Origin: Enoplosus armatus
Taxonomy: Eukaryota; Chordata; Actinopteri; Centrarchiformes; Enoplosidae
Direction of reading: 5' to 3'
Assembly: GCF_043641665.1 (NCBI RefSeq)
Contig: NC_092183.1
Span: forward strand, 16,702,501 to 16,766,500
DNA: 64,000 nt
This document shows, piece after piece, positions 11,661 to 24,305 of this stretch. Positions within the stretch are counted from its first letter, which is position 1. Every line of letters starts with the position of its first letter. The notes below the pieces were generated by a model that searched no databases, was not told the DNA's origin, and saw only the letters and a list, made by a program, of their open reading frames with translations. A program made the translations under genes and the position numbers.

Positions 11661-12199
11661 GTGATGTGCAATGGAGCCAATGTACTAATTTTCTGAAATT
11701 AGTTGTTCATTTGAGACATAGTGAACAGGTGCCACACAAAAACGAAGTCTGAAATATTCGGACCATATATGTCATATATAGTCGAGGACATACATCTCGT
11801 GATCATGAGCAGATGAAGTCACTAGCCAACTCCTCAGTATATTTACATATACACGCTATCATTCTTATTAAGCCTCTTATTTGTCTTGCAGTTAAATAAG
11901 CAGAGTGTGCAATAGTTGTTTTCTCAGCTATATATATCTAATTCTAAATACTATTCTTTTAGTAGTAATATCCTTTTCATGTAATTGTATATAAATTGTG
12001 TATGACACAACCCACACAGTTCATTGATACTAACAGAGAATTGTTTTCATAGCTCACATATATAAATGATATACATTGTGTTTACCATGATGTAGTCTTT
12101 TAACATCCTCATTTATCATGACAACTCAACTTAGGAATACATTTTTGTATTTGTTCTATACGCCATCTTGTTCTCTCTGTCTTGCCTTTTTTTTCTTTG

Positions 12200-12480
12200 T
12201 GGTGAGGACCAAATTGGAAGAGTGAGGCGCCAGTTTAAAGGGCAGACCCAGGTCCCTGCCTCCAGGGCTTTTACATCAGCGCTGACAGAAAGCCGTGTGA
12301 ACCATTGGGAAATGTTTCATCGGTCACGACACATTATGCAGCCGAGTGAGAGCCACATTAAACTTTTCACTTGCTCCATCATTGCTTCACTTTTATTGTC
12401 CAGCACGCCTGCTGACAAATCTGCAACCCTGGGTCCACTGGAGAGTTTAACAACTCAGAATGTTTCCTTCAATTAATGTA
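12200..12480. promoter_or_regulatory. Candidate noncoding regulatory island
   Basis: About 280 bases of non-repetitive sequence ending in overlapping homeodomain cores, AATTAATGTAATT at 12471-12483. A 102-codon open frame (12168-12476) covers it but has no recognisable domain and begins in a T-rich run, so I favour a regulatory element. Confidence 0.3.
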
Positions 12481-13079
12481 ATTCCTTGGGTCTTTGAAAT
12501 ATGAAAATAAATGTTGCCGTGTTCCCGTGGTTGAGACACGTACATGAGTGGTTTATGCAGCCTCTGGGACCGTTACCCCTCATTGCATTTGATGAGAAAA
12601 AACAAATACCTCATTGATTTCGATACTTTTTTTATCAAACTAAACATTGTGTCAACAGTTCATACGACGTGCACATTCAAACCCCAGTTGTACTGATTTA
12701 GTGACTGATGTCTTAACAACCAGTTTCCACTGACATGAACGCAAGATATGCACAGAAAAGCACTTATGAAAAGGTTTTGACTCATAAAATCAGACTTCTT
12801 TATCATGCAACAATGTGAAAAAGATCAATCAGTTGTACCTTATGTTATGATTTGTGTTAGATTATCACCCTTTATGATTATTTAAGCTTCCCTCTCCTAT
12901 TCCTCTTCATCTGCTTTCTTCTCTGTAACGTCACTCCATCCTTTAGAGGCTTACAAGAAGCGACCGCTTTTCCTTCTGTCCTTTTAGTTTCGAAAGCTGA
13001 AAGGTGACGCAAGCTACTTTCTTTGTGCATGTCTAATCAGTTCATCCATTAGCCAAAGACTGACTTGATGTTGTAGTGA

Positions 13080-13440
13080 AAGCTTGTTGAAGATATTTCC
13101 GAGGAGTGGTCAGATCCCCATTGTTCCACACTCTGTTTGCTGGGAGGAACAGAGAGCCAGTTGCAAGGCTTTGGGAGTCTCCTACTTTGGGATTGAATCA
13201 TTTGGATTTGGCTGTGGAACTGATGGATTTAATGCTGACTAGACGATGTAAGTCTGACTGCAGAGGGCGAGCATCTCCTGTGCCCACCGGGTTGGTCACC
13301 CCATGAGGATGGCAGTGCTGTGCTGCTCATGGTCAGCACCATAAATCATTACTGGGGCACATGCATGACAAGGATCTTCATGAGGATTATATATGTATGG
13401 AGCCACCATACTTAATACAAACATACAGGCGGACACCAGG
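13080..13440. promoter_or_regulatory. Candidate noncoding regulatory island
   Basis: A 360-base island with no simple repeats. A CATAAATCATTAC patch near 13340 resembles HOX/CDX-type sites, and GCAGAGGGCG near 13260 loosely resembles a CTCF core. A 66-codon frame at 13106-13306 is open here but has no recognisable features. Confidence 0.28.
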
Positions 13441-13876
13441 ATAAACATGTAAACATGTCTGCTTCAGATTATTGTCGCAAATTTATGTCAAGAACTTTAA
13501 AGCTATACCTTTTTATTTTCATTTTTTTTCAGGATACAGACAGGATTTCAGAAACCGGATCCTGGCAGGACTGTGTATATGTGTTTTTTTTTTTTACTTG
13601 TGTGCATGTGCTATACTTTCAATACTTCAGAAGCAGCTGCATTTCAACATGATGGCTATGGCAACGTGTGGCACATTGTCAGCATGCAACACGGTAGAGG
13701 GATACCTCCCACACCAAGTGAAGATGGCTGGCTTGGTCAGTCAGCCTAAACCCCCGTTGATCATGCCATCAATCACCTTGTTACGTGTGAAACCCACAAC
13801 GGGCATTATATTTGGTATCAATCTGAATTTCTCTCAGCCTTGCAAGGGGAAAATGTTCACAGGGGTCAGCCAAGGG

Positions 13877-13942
13877 ACATAGAGAGAGATACCAAGAGTG
13901 AGAGAGGGAGAAAGAGAGAGAGTAGAGAAAAGTGGAAGAGAA
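13877..13942. repeat. Imperfect GA-rich tract
   Basis: Purine-rich DNA made of short GA and GAGG blocks. I see no higher-order unit. Confidence 0.8.
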
Positions 13943-15989
13943 GGAGATTACGGGGAAAATAAATGTAACACGGACAAGAGAGCTTTATTAATAGGATTAT
14001 GGGCTCATAGATTTCGATGTATCATTGGTTTGAAAAGGGAGTGAAAATGTCAGGGAATACAGAAAAGAAGGGGAAAGGAGAACAAGAATTTGTTAACAGT
14101 ATTTAATTTATTGAATCTGTATCACTTGGAGGTGAGAAGGTGATTTGGCCAAAAAGACATTTTTCGTATGGCAGAATTGGGTTGTCTTAGTTAAGTTTCT
14201 AGGACAGACATAGAGGAAGGAAGGATGGTAACCACAACACATCATTAAACTTGGCATTTCATCCTTGTAAATATACTCCAAAATGGTTTTCTTTTCAAAA
14301 TGTATTAGTGATTTTGTGGCTTTATGTTGTAGACAAATATCACTTTAATCGCTGAACCTGCTATTGCTTATATGCTACTTCATAAAATTATGTTTATTGA
14401 TGTTATATAGCCAGTGCCAAGCTGTGGCGATTCACTAAAGCTAGACAATAAAAGTGGCCGCCACCTTTAATGGGAGGAGCAGCATTTGCTTGTTACTAAA
14501 CACAGCAGTTAACCTCTTTTGCACACATTAGCAGGACCCAGTGTTAAATCTTATTTCTATTACTTTCCCCACTCACTTTATGATAGCTATTGCAGTCTCA
14601 AAAATTGATATTGCTGTTTTGTAATGACCTTTTTACTTGGTTCATTAAGCACAAACATAGGCTCAGTGTTGAGAAGATCTAAGCCATTACCCAATGACAG
14701 CCTACTGTACAAAAGGCAAAGGTATAGGCAACTACTTATTTCTTTCCATTTATTTGTTACTAATATTTACACAATTTCAGAGCCACTGCCTGCAAATTTA
14801 CATGTACAGTATTTCCATTTTTTGACTGGAAACAAAGAAAGTAGATAGAGTGTTAATGAGTATCACCAGGGTTTTAAAAAATTTAGATAAATTCGTCAGG
14901 AAATAGACTTCGACAAAGACAGAAAAAAATATGCATTGCATAAATGATGGTTATAAACAGATACACATACATACACAATATGTCAAACAAACCAGGAGGT
15001 GGGACACGAGCTGTTATTCTCAGTGTGTACGATTGTCTTGTGTTTTGTTTTTAGCTCGTGGATGTTGACTCTCTGTTACTGAAGTTAGTTGATGTCTGGT
15101 TCTGTTTTTGCCTCCAGAATTGTAGCATGCCAACAATCCTTAAACATCAATAATCCCGCAGTAGCTACCATCACTGTGTGTTGTCACTGATTTTTCTGTA
15201 GCAAAGCTTTTATGTTCTTTCATATAAGAATTTAGTTACAGTTGTCTGCTGTCATTTATTATCTCGGTGTCATGTTATATTTCCCACAGTGGAGACCAAT
15301 GGAGATGTGTTCAACAGCTTTCTTGCCCTCTCTTGTGTGATTTGGAATAGTTCCAAAGACTCTTAACATAGTCAAGTGCAACTTTCTGAGGCTGCTGTTA
15401 AGACGGATTGCTTTCTAAATCATTTCAAACACGAGGAATCACTCTAAAATGTTTCACTGTATCCGACTTGAGTTCTAATAGCAGGGCAAAATCTATTTTA
15501 GGCACAAAGACGGGAAATCAGCTATCGTTTAGTGCACATCTTTTCTAGTGGGTGAGGGGGTGGAGAAAGGTTGAGGTTTTAAATGCTTCATTTTGATGAG
15601 CTTTGACAGTAATGCAGCCACATTGGCAAATGTAGCAGATTTCTATGACACCCATGTCATAGGGCTGTGGTTATGCTTCTGCTCGATCATTAGAGGAGAC
15701 TTCTAAGAGAGACAAGTGAGAATGAGTAATGGTGCTGAAGCGAGCTTGTATAAACATGTCAGGGAGCAGAAAAGTTCTCATGTCATCTAGGTATTTTACT
15801 CTCAAAGAGTGACAAACTAAATAGCTAAAATCCCCTGGGCTAAAATCTCCACGCTCCACCATATTACAGTATTGGCTTCTAATGCCTTAAGAATGTGACA
15901 ATCGCATTTTGAAGCATTTTACATATCCTTTCTCAAACAGCTACCTTGTTAGCCAACTTTGTTTGTTTTTCCTTCCTCTTCCCCCTCAG

Positions 15990-16215
15990 TATTTCTCTGC
16001 AGGCATGGCTTTGGAAGTGGTGATGAATGACTGGAAGTTGACTCATTATTAAAGGTGGGAGATGATTAATAAGGACCATGTGTGTTTTCCTCCATAGTGT
16101 AAATAAAATATATCATTCACGTAATGCAGGGCTGGGCTCTAAGAGTGATTTATGGTGTGTTAAAATGCACAGAGAGCCAAAGGCTGAAGCCCTCTCAGAC
16201 ACACAGCGATGACAG
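15990..16215. promoter_or_regulatory. Candidate regulatory island with PBX-HOX site
   Basis: The island contains an AP-1 TGACTCA (16039-16045), a GATTAATAA patch near 16072 and TGATTTATGG (16146-16155), which matches the PBX-HOX9/10 dimer consensus. The eight-base core alone is expected about twice per 64 kb by chance, so the case rests on clustering. Confidence 0.3.
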
Positions 16216-18109
16216 TGCCCTACCCCACCGTTTTAACATGGCTTAGAGATCTCACACTCCTGCTCTTGCTATCGCTCTCTGTTTCCTTATCTCGATTTCC
16301 GCCATGGTGGATTTATTTGTCTCAGACTTTCAAGAGAGTTCCCAAGATTGTTCTGAGGTCATTCAGAACTAATGATATGAAACGAGACCTCCAAAACCTC
16401 ACATTTTGGAACCTAGCCAAATTACACATGTGTATTTTTGTCATGTATGAGATATGATTTTTTAAACTGAAAATGATGATGTTACTGTTATGTGATTTTT
16501 CTTTTTTTTGACCTACAGAAGAATACATATTCGTTATGATCACAAATAAAGGACAGAGTAACGTGGCCTAGATTTAGAGGGCATGTACTATGAGGAGTCC
16601 TCTGCTTTAAAGGGGACTCACTACTCATTCTCGATGTCCAGAACAAGACACATTGGATATGCCAGTCTCTTTGGCAGGTGGTCACCACTCCGAAGCCAAG
16701 GTATCGATTCACTTTAGACCTCACCTTATTTCTCAACTTCAGATCCTGATGGAGTGTCTCTGTTTAAGTGTTCGAGGGTAGACTTCCAACAAGACACATC
16801 TTACATGGATTATCTCCTCATCAATCTTAGTGTCTATTTGTGAAGTGCACAATTAGGAAGAATAGGTTTGCACCCCTCTTTGTTTGGCTGTAACAGCACA
16901 TGCTGTAATATACATGTATGAAATTCAGCATGTGAGCGTGTCAACTGTTCAGTACACCACAATCGCGCAGACTTTGTTTTGACCGATGTATCACCATGAG
17001 GGAGAATGAAATCTGAACAAAGCAGTCATTCAGTCCGCTTTTTTTTCTCTCCAGAAAAGACCCATGTAAAAATTGTGGTGTAGTCAACCATTCTTTTTCT
17101 CTCGTTCTGATAACTCTGGTTTCACTTAGCATTTTGGTATTTCTGGTTTATAATATTTCTCCAGCTTTTAGGCAGTAACATTGTCCTCTACTTCAACCGT
17201 GTTACTGAGCAGAGTCTATCGTTTTGCCTGTAACAACACAGAATAGCAGATGGCTATATGCTAGTTTTACAGCTGTGAATAATCCTCCCACAAAGTCATG
17301 GAGTGAAAAAGGAGCTTTCAGAGATGCGTTGGTTTTCACATGGGCATTTTTTTCTTTGAAACCTTCTAAACTTTGCTTCCCCTGGTGGAGATTACCTCAT
17401 GTCTATTTCCTTAATACATTCCCTGTATATTTCTTCAGAGGATACCACTGTTTGTTTTCTTTCTTCAGCCATTTCCACAATGTACAGTGAAAGTGGAACA
17501 AATGTGTGTATTTCATTACAAATTAGAGAACTATTTCAATCAGAGGTAGGAAGCCTTACGCTACATCAACTGTCCAACAATCGACTGTAAGCTAAGATAT
17601 CTGGAAATTCTATTCTGTAAATGTGTGTGTGTCTGAGGCAACTTGTGCATGCAGAGTATGTGCATAAACACAGAACATGTGTATGAAAATGTGTGTTTTT
17701 GACATCAAAAAAGACTGACAATGGAACCTTGAGTAGCCCCATGATTCAGTATCCTGCCCATTCCCCATGGTTCCTGACCTGGGGGAAGGATCTGTCTGTC
17801 TTTTGGCAGGCTCCATAACCGCTGCCCTCCCTCACTGCAGTTATCATCACTTCATCTCAAATAGGAAAATAGGGGCACCGACGGAGGCTTGCGGCTCACT
17901 GAGGCTGTTTTTGGGTTACAGCTATTTCTCCGAATTTCTTTTTAAGTCAGGCCCTTCCAGGCCCACTGGTGGCAGCTGCCTATTCCGATGTTCACTGGGG
18001 GCATGCCCTGGTTTCATGTGTGCTGTTGTGGCGGGAGTGATCGAGAAAGAGAGGGAGGAAGCGGGAGAGAAAGATGGAGGAGGGGAACAGAAACACTCCC
18101 GTTGTGCCA
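16216..18109. other. Gene-free stretch
   Basis: No gene is recognised. AT-rich DNA with short T runs grades into more GC-rich DNA after 17740. A purine-rich patch lies at about 18041-18085. Open frames on both strands near 17767-18248 overlap one another and show no domain. Confidence 0.6.
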
Positions 18110-18290
18110 CTGTGCCCCAACCTCAGCCAGGGTGACACACTTACCAGCCAACATTCTGCCACCTTGCCCTGACGCCGGAGGAAAGCCGCGCACTGCCTCT
18201 GAATGGGGGCACTGGGTGCAGAGGGAACCTGTTGGAGAAGACTCCTAAATCAGGCTGCTGGGGAGACGGCTGTTAATGTGCTGTCTCGAG
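18110..18290. promoter_or_regulatory. GC-richer noncoding island
   Basis: A GC-rich, non-repetitive segment. It encloses a minus-strand exon-like segment (18145-18228). Without comparison I cannot tell a small exon from a regulatory element, and a regulatory element is the default. Confidence 0.22.
18145..18228 (-). other. Weak candidate small exon on the minus strand
   Basis: On the minus strand, TCTTCTCCAACAG precedes this 84-base segment and CTG followed by GTAAGTG ends it, a near-consensus donor. A possible branch point (CTGAT) lies about 20 bases upstream of the acceptor. The length is 28 codons and all three frames are open, so openness does not select a frame. I do not recognise any of the peptides. 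The donor is the best-looking splice site I noticed in the window. Confidence 0.15.
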
Positions 18291-18929
18291 GTCTTAAAGT
18301 ACATAGTTGGAGCTGTAGACTCTTGCTGAGTGAGGCTACAAGGCAGCGGCTCCCTCATATCCTTTGTTTACACAGCCAGTGGAGTGGGACTACTTTACCT
18401 GGACCAACTGAGTTCGCTCACACAAATCCTCCAATATGTACAAGTGAACATAAGGAGCTTAGCCTAGAGAAGGCAATTCAGTCTGCTCTCCCGACCGTCC
18501 CCTGGAAATGACAAATTAGAGATGTTAAACAGTCTGGTGTGGGTATTACAACTAAAGAAGCATTTTGGGGAGAGTTATGTACAAAGAGTTATTACTACAA
18601 GCAGCCATGCTATAAGCCCAGGCTTAGGCTTAAGTTCAAGTATTAACTACATCTAATATGCTCAAGTGGAATTGATAACATACAAAAACATACATTGGTT
18701 GCCAGTCTTTAGAAATATATGTATCATATACTTTCTAGACTTAATTTGGTCATGTATGAGATGAGTGACAGTTGCATAGTTGTATTTTAGACTAGATCAA
18801 ACAGCTCTGTACTCACCCAATGGTAGTCGTCCCCCTGCCCCAAAGTCACCCCTCCTTACCAAAACCGGTACCCCAATAACACAGAGGCACAGTAAGAGCC
18901 ATGTTTAAGCTAATATACAGCATTTCCAT

Positions 18930-19090
18930 GGAGTGGGTGTAACTGACACCAATCCCGGTGGGGCAATTACAGGAAATTAATTACCAGCCATTCCTGTATT
19001 AATGGTTTATTCCAAAATAAAGCAAGCTAATTTATTCATTTTGACACAGAAAATTGATTCAATGAGGATTATAAAAAGCTATTTGCTAAA
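18930..19090. promoter_or_regulatory. Candidate AT-rich homeodomain island
   Basis: A dense set of homeodomain cores: TAATTA (18978-18983), ATTAAT (18998-19003) and TAATTT near 19028, in non-repetitive sequence. Close spacing of such cores is typical of vertebrate developmental enhancers. Conservation is inferred. Confidence 0.33.
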
Positions 19091-19486
19091 CAAAATGGAA
19101 GGGAGGAAGGGGAAATGAAGTAGGGGTTAAAAAAAGGAAACATGAAAAATCCCTCAAAATGTGGTAATTAGTGGAGGATAATACCAGTGCTCGCAGTGTG
19201 CTTCCCCAACACTCACTGTAGGTATTTGACTGGGGTACCATGGCCATTTCCCAGTGTCTGCTCAGGTTTCCCTTCCTGTTTACCCTATACTGGAATCTCC
19301 TACCGCCACAAAAGGAGTGGAATCTCTGCAGTGAGAGAGGATGATGAGGAGGGGTGAAGTCCTGTGGGCCTAAGGGTGAGAAGAGAAAATGGGTGGGGTT
19401 GTCAGGGAGAAAAAGAGTGGGGGAGACATGGGGTGAGAACACAAGCTAAGTTAGGGAGTGAAGTGGGTTGGTGGGAAGTAAAGGGA

Positions 19487-19556
19487 CAGAGAGAGAGACA
19501 CAGAGAGAGAAAGAGAGACAGACAGACAGACAGACAGAGAGAGAGAGAGAGAGAGT
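19487..19556. repeat. (GA)n-(GACA)5-(GA)n compound array
   Basis: GA blocks flank five perfect GACA units at 19517-19536, with a further GA run at 19537-19555. Confidence 0.93.
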
Positions 19557-20534
19557 GCGCTCTTGACAGCCTGAGAAACCTTGAGGTGCCATCTGGCGTG
19601 AGGGGGCCAAAGGACAGGGCTCACCGACCTTTGACCCAGATCCCCCTTTTAGCAAACATCCCAGTGCTGCAGATTTATGGGCTGCTGAGGAACAATAACT
19701 GTCAGAGAACAGAGGCGAAGGCAGCCAGTTTTCCACTATCTTCAGGTGACTAGAGACTGGAAATGAGTCCAAACACGGATGTCCAGGATGTGGTGTCTCA
19801 CTTGTGAGTTTGACCTCACAGCAGCTCAGACAACACAGAGCAACAGAGGAGGAGGGTATTTCACATTCCACCTGTATACTTACACTTATTCTTTTTCTGC
19901 TCTGTTTCTTAACAGAGGGTTCATTAAGTAAAAACTTAAGTGATGATGTCAGACAGTCTCTCAGTTTTTTGTTGTTTACCTACTCTAGTTTTAACACGAA
20001 CAAATTCATTACCAGGAGACAGGGGTGAGGGTTATGTCAAAGGCCATGAGTTAGGGGGCACAGTTGAGCCTAGTTTGTTTATAGAGAGAGAATAGAAAAA
20101 GCTGCCGTGTAGAGTGGGGGGCTGTGATTGACTGAGTTTTACTCGTAAGGGGGAAAAAAGAAATAATATAGTCATGTGTGATATTAGTAGAAAAAGTAGT
20201 AGTCTGTTTTCAACTGATTAGCTTGTCTGTTTGAACATTTAGGGCTGTTTTTGTCTCTGAAACTTTTCAGTTTCCACTCAACTCAGCAGCACCACAGCAA
20301 TAATGGCATCAGCTCGTGGACCACTGTGACGAGGATCAATACTACGTGCGGAGCCTATCAGGACACCCTGTGGCAAAGCAATTCCAAACAACTGTTGTAC
20401 CAACCCCCCCTCGCCCAATCACACATCCATCTGACGTATACATACACATGCACACAAACACGCCTTTTTACTCAGCTACAGAGAAATAAAAACTACCTTA
20501 GAACAAAAGATGAAGAAGAACAACACAACACACA

Positions 20535-20550
20535 TGACAGCCAGCTGTCA
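20535..20550. promoter_or_regulatory. MEIS/TGIF-like dyad
   Basis: TGACAGC and GCTGTCA form perfect 7-base inverted arms separated by CA. Each arm holds the TALE half-site TGACAG. The arms are two bases further apart than in the palindrome at 3367. A dyad of this size can arise by chance. Confidence 0.25.
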
Positions 20551-21409
20551 TTCACCATCCCATTTGATTGGTGCAATGGAGACCAATACATTTTCTCTCT
20601 CGCTTTTCTTCCATTCATTTCATTACTCTCTCAATTTCGTTCCCCTTCTTTCTTTCTTTTTGCATCTTAAGAGGGGGATGGGCAAGTCTATACATGGGCC
20701 CAGGCCTGAATAGACTTTTGTTTTGCTCATTTTTCCTGGTTCTGACTGTGTCAGTTGTAGGGTGCCCCTGGTGAAGACCCTCTCGGCCTTTGACGCAGGC
20801 AGGCTGTCTAGGAGCTAGTTAGCATTCAGAGCAGCCATGCTAGCACCCAGCAGACTGGGTCTACCATGGGGGCCAGTGCAGGACTGGCTTTCTTAGACAA
20901 ACTCCATTAGTGTGGCCATACAGGCTTGAGCTAATCTACTAAATGATGGTTGAGTGAAAGTTTATTTTTTATTTCTCTGTACAAAGGTGACTCCTTTCCC
21001 CCTCTTAATTTACCTTTCTCACACACATTCAAACTAAATAATTAGGTCTTGATAACATCCACCTGTTGTGAAATATATCTACTCAGATAATCATTTGATT
21101 CAGTTCTTTCTTTATTTAGATGCAGAAAGACATATTAAGGAGCAAGAGCTCTTTTCAGTTGTGATTATACACTATAACAGTGTGTAATGAGCACAGTGGT
21201 GTGTATGTTTGTGCATTGATCTAATACTAATAAATATGCAGAGATTCCTCTCCTCACTTCTTTTTTCGGTTAATTTATTACTTGATTATGCTCAGCTTAA
21301 TTGGCTCTGTGTGTGACTGCATTTGTGACTCTGACATGTGCAGGATTCCTATAGATAACCCTAATAACTGTCCAGAGTGCCTCTCTTGTTCACCCTCTGT
21401 CTGCCTCCC

Positions 21410-21675
21410 TTTGTGCAGCGTGGTGACATCACAGAGACTAATATCTGCTGGCTAGCGTGGCATCTCTTAGTAGGCGGCCCGGAATTCCAGACATTTACTC
21501 CTATCTGGAAGCGGCAGGATCAGTAATGCTAACTATGTGGATCATTCTGAGAAGATTGGACCACAGCCGGCATGCCCTCATAATAATGCTGTGCGTTTCA
21601 GCAGTACGTCTCAATCGAGGGCTGCAACAACCCAATGCCTCCATTGTTCCTGCTCCCCTTTGTGATGCAGTCAGG
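21410..21675. promoter_or_regulatory. Candidate noncoding regulatory island
   Basis: About 260 bases of complex, non-repetitive sequence that ends at an A11 run (21676-21686). A 77-codon frame covers it but has no recognisable motif. Composition and lack of repeats resemble the other islands. Confidence 0.3.
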
Positions 21676-21686
21676 AAAAAAAAAAA
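21676..21686. repeat. Poly-A tract (A11)
   Basis: A short homopolymer that divides two complex islands. No retroposon body is recognisable upstream. Confidence 0.85.
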
Positions 21687-21689
21687 GTA

Positions 21690-21960
21690 GCAAGCGGGCC
21701 TTCAGATTTAATTTCTTTTCTAATGGCATGAAAAGATTTCATTGAAGTGTAGATTGAGTGTGTGCCGCTGCGGGTTGTGGAGCGAGGCCAAAAGCTCAGT
21801 GCCCGCGAAAATGCCCTGGCTGGGCAGCATCATTCCAGCAACACACTGGTGTTCTTCATTGAGGCTAGGCAGCGTCATAGCAACCCAGAGAGATGCATGA
21901 AAGATGACAGCAGAGACGCCACTTTTACGGGCACTTCCTCAACAACACACCCAATTTAAT
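21690..21960. promoter_or_regulatory. Candidate noncoding regulatory island
   Basis: A second complex island that starts AT-rich (ATTTAATTTC near 21708) and becomes GC-richer around 21760-21850. It lacks simple repeats. The 65-codon frame inside has no recognisable features. Confidence 0.28.
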
Positions 21961-22879
21961 GGTTTCAACCTTACTGAGGTCAAATGAGACTGTTCTAACC
22001 AAGCAATAGATGCTGTGTTATACTTTCTTTGTCAAAAGAAAACGTGAATTCATTCATATTATGCATCTGTGTTTCAGCAGACAGGATCACATTTGTGTGA
22101 AATGCAACGGGTATGCATTCTCATTCTCCTCACATGTCTTTGTAAATGCATGGATTGTAGTGCAGCGGGGCTGTCAGTCTGCCTAATTGCTGTCTGCTCT
22201 GTACATGCGCACATACCAGAGAAGATATGCTCTGCTCTGGTAATTCTTGTTGGGAGCATATGCTCATGTAAAGCACAGACGATTGCCTACCAGTCCATCA
22301 TCTCATACATCTAGGGTGACCAGAAGACGCATATCTGTGAGCTAGAGGGGCTTAGAGAGACAGACTGCTCTTTAACCCGACTACCCTCTTCAGCATTTCT
22401 TCCCATTGGCTCATATTTTTTCATACGGCTTCATCCTCTGCAGGTGAACTTGTTGTGGTCTATAATGGTGAGAAGGACAGACAGGTCTCCTTGCCTCCTT
22501 GCCAAAGTGCTGGGTAATAATGGTGAAAATTGCTTGATGTATTTAGCTCGAGATCCAGCACTAGTCCAAATACAGATGGGCTATTTCAAAACCTCACACA
22601 CGTCTTTGGAATTTCCTTCTCCTGTTCTCCTTGGCTTTCTCTGCCTCCAGCATACTCTAACCTCCTCCGTGTAAAAAAAAAAGTGAGAAATGTGTATCAC
22701 TAAATAAATTCAGGAAGAAAAGAAAGAAAAGGCGAGCATGTGGGTATGTGTGTATCTACAGGAAAATGTGTTTACAGTATGTACGGTAAATGTGTGTATC
22801 AGTGTGAGACGGCAATCCGGCGAGAATGGGATGGGTGAAAGAAAAAGCAATATTGTCCTGTAGGGCTCAGACAGTCATG
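21961..22879. other. Gene-free stretch
   Basis: I see no gene. Mixed-composition DNA with short A runs (near 22674-22682) and minor TG-rich patches near 22740-22800. Confidence 0.6.
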
Positions 22880-23165
22880 AAATTAATCTATTATCTTCCT
22901 GTGCAGCTGCCATGTACGATACAAGGTGCTTGACAATTCCCTGTGCCATTGTGACTCCGTGACATTTGCCCATTCACCAAGCTCGCTGACACCAACAGGA
23001 TCTGGCCTTGCCGCCAAATTAAGGCAACGAGTGGGGAAATGAGAGCGGTGGCATCAGCCAGGAAGAGCCCGAGAGGCGGGATAGATTTCCCCTTGTGTTT
23101 AAAGACCTGACCTAAGCACCTTGCCCAGGGGCTTTTTATCAGCTGGAGCTGAAAAACACCTTCAG
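22880..23165. promoter_or_regulatory. Candidate noncoding regulatory island
   Basis: A sharply bounded complex island. It opens with AATTAATC including a TAATC core (22884-22888), then a CAGCTG E-box (22904-22909) and roughly 250 bases of balanced, repeat-free sequence. A 123-codon minus-strand frame spans it but reads into a G-rich run and has no recognisable domain. Confidence 0.35.
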
Positions 23166-23239
23166 GAGGGAGGCGGCGATATAGCCACAGCCGGTTGTAA
23201 TGGTGTGACAAGGCTGAGCTGTCCTTGCACACCTCTTGA

Positions 23240-23256
23240 CCCCCCCCCCCCCCCCC
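23240..23256. repeat. Poly-C tract (C17)
   Basis: An uninterrupted run of 17 C followed by pyrimidine-rich DNA to about 23297. The G-rich complement could form a quadruplex. Confidence 0.9.
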
Positions 23257-23781
23257 TTTCACTACTCTCCCTACTCTTCTTTCCCCCCCTCTCTACCAGG
23301 CTGGGTCCTCTATCTAAAGCTCCATCCAGTTGGGAACGGGCAGGCTTTAAATGCCTGTCGCCCAGTGTCATAGAAGCGGCTACACACGGGGTGTCCAGTG
23401 TCACAACACAGGCTGGGCTCTGTCAAGGGCAAAATGAATTTGTTGGGAGGGAGAAAGGTAGAGGGGGAGAGAAAGAGAGCAGAGAAGGGATATATTACGG
23501 CGAATGATGAATAACCCGAAGGTGCACAGATACTCCACACAAACGATGAAGAGAGGTGAGGTGATGGAGGAAGCGAAAGAAGAGTAGTAGAGGGGGGTCT
23601 GGCCTGGCTGTAGCTGGCTCAGGCTTACGGATAGCGGCTGTCAAAGGAGCAAGGTTTTATTTATTTATTGTTGGTCTGCTTAAGAGATGGTGAAGGTCAG
23701 GCTATGTGTCTGCTCCCCAACTTTGTTATGTGAGCTGGATCAATTTATGAAATATGTCTGTTAACAATGCTGCCAATGTAA

Positions 23782-23790
<9 letters not shown>

Positions 23791-23843
<53 letters not shown>
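23791..23843. repeat. (CT)26 microsatellite
   Basis: About 53 uninterrupted bases of CT, with a short imperfect CT lead-in from 23782. A homopurine-homopyrimidine tract of this length can adopt triplex (H-DNA) structure. Confidence 0.97.
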
Positions 23844-23845
<2 letters not shown>

Positions 23846-24305
23846 CCATGTGCACTCTTTCAGACTTTCTCCCTTCTCCTTTTTTTAAACTATTTCTACT
23901 CCTGCTGTTGCCACTACTCCTGCAGTGACCATGGTAACCTCATCTCTATAGTTGCTGCTGTTACAACAGTGTTGTAGGATGAAGAGGTCACCGTATTATT
24001 TCCTTGAAGAAGTAAACGTGACAAATGTAATTCTCTTCAAGTGAGGCTCTGTCAGCTGTGATTGCAGTATCAGTGTGTTTTAAAGGTTTATGTCTGTGAA
24101 GCGGAAGGTTATATAATGTTTAATAGCACAAAGAGAGGTGAGTTTCTTTTGTAACTCAATTGAAAGTGGTGTATTGTATTTTAATTCTACATCACAGGCT
24201 TATCCATTATATTCCTTCTGTATTGCTGTACTGCAGCATGTACTGTGATTGACTACCACCTTTTAAACTAATGTGTTACTGTGCATACACTACTGTGCAT
24301 TGTAT

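Larger units (their letters stand above)
12481..15985. other. Gene-free stretch, mostly AT-rich
   Basis: No gene is recognised. It contains the island at 13080-13440, a T12 run (13584-13595) and a GA-rich tract (about 13877-13942). From about 13950 to 15950 the DNA is AT-rich and I see nothing organised in it. The overlapping 65- and 136-codon frames near 13455-13882 run through the T tract and carry no motifs. Confidence 0.6.
19091..21409. other. Gene-free stretch
   Basis: No gene is recognised. It has G/A-rich DNA to 19560 with the GACA/GA array, then mixed DNA. A C/A-rich patch lies around 20401-20465 and pyrimidine-rich DNA around 20595-20670. A MEIS/TGIF-like dyad lies at 20535-20550. 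The frames of 118-141 codons near 19086-19871 are antiparallel and driven by purine bias. Confidence 0.6.
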
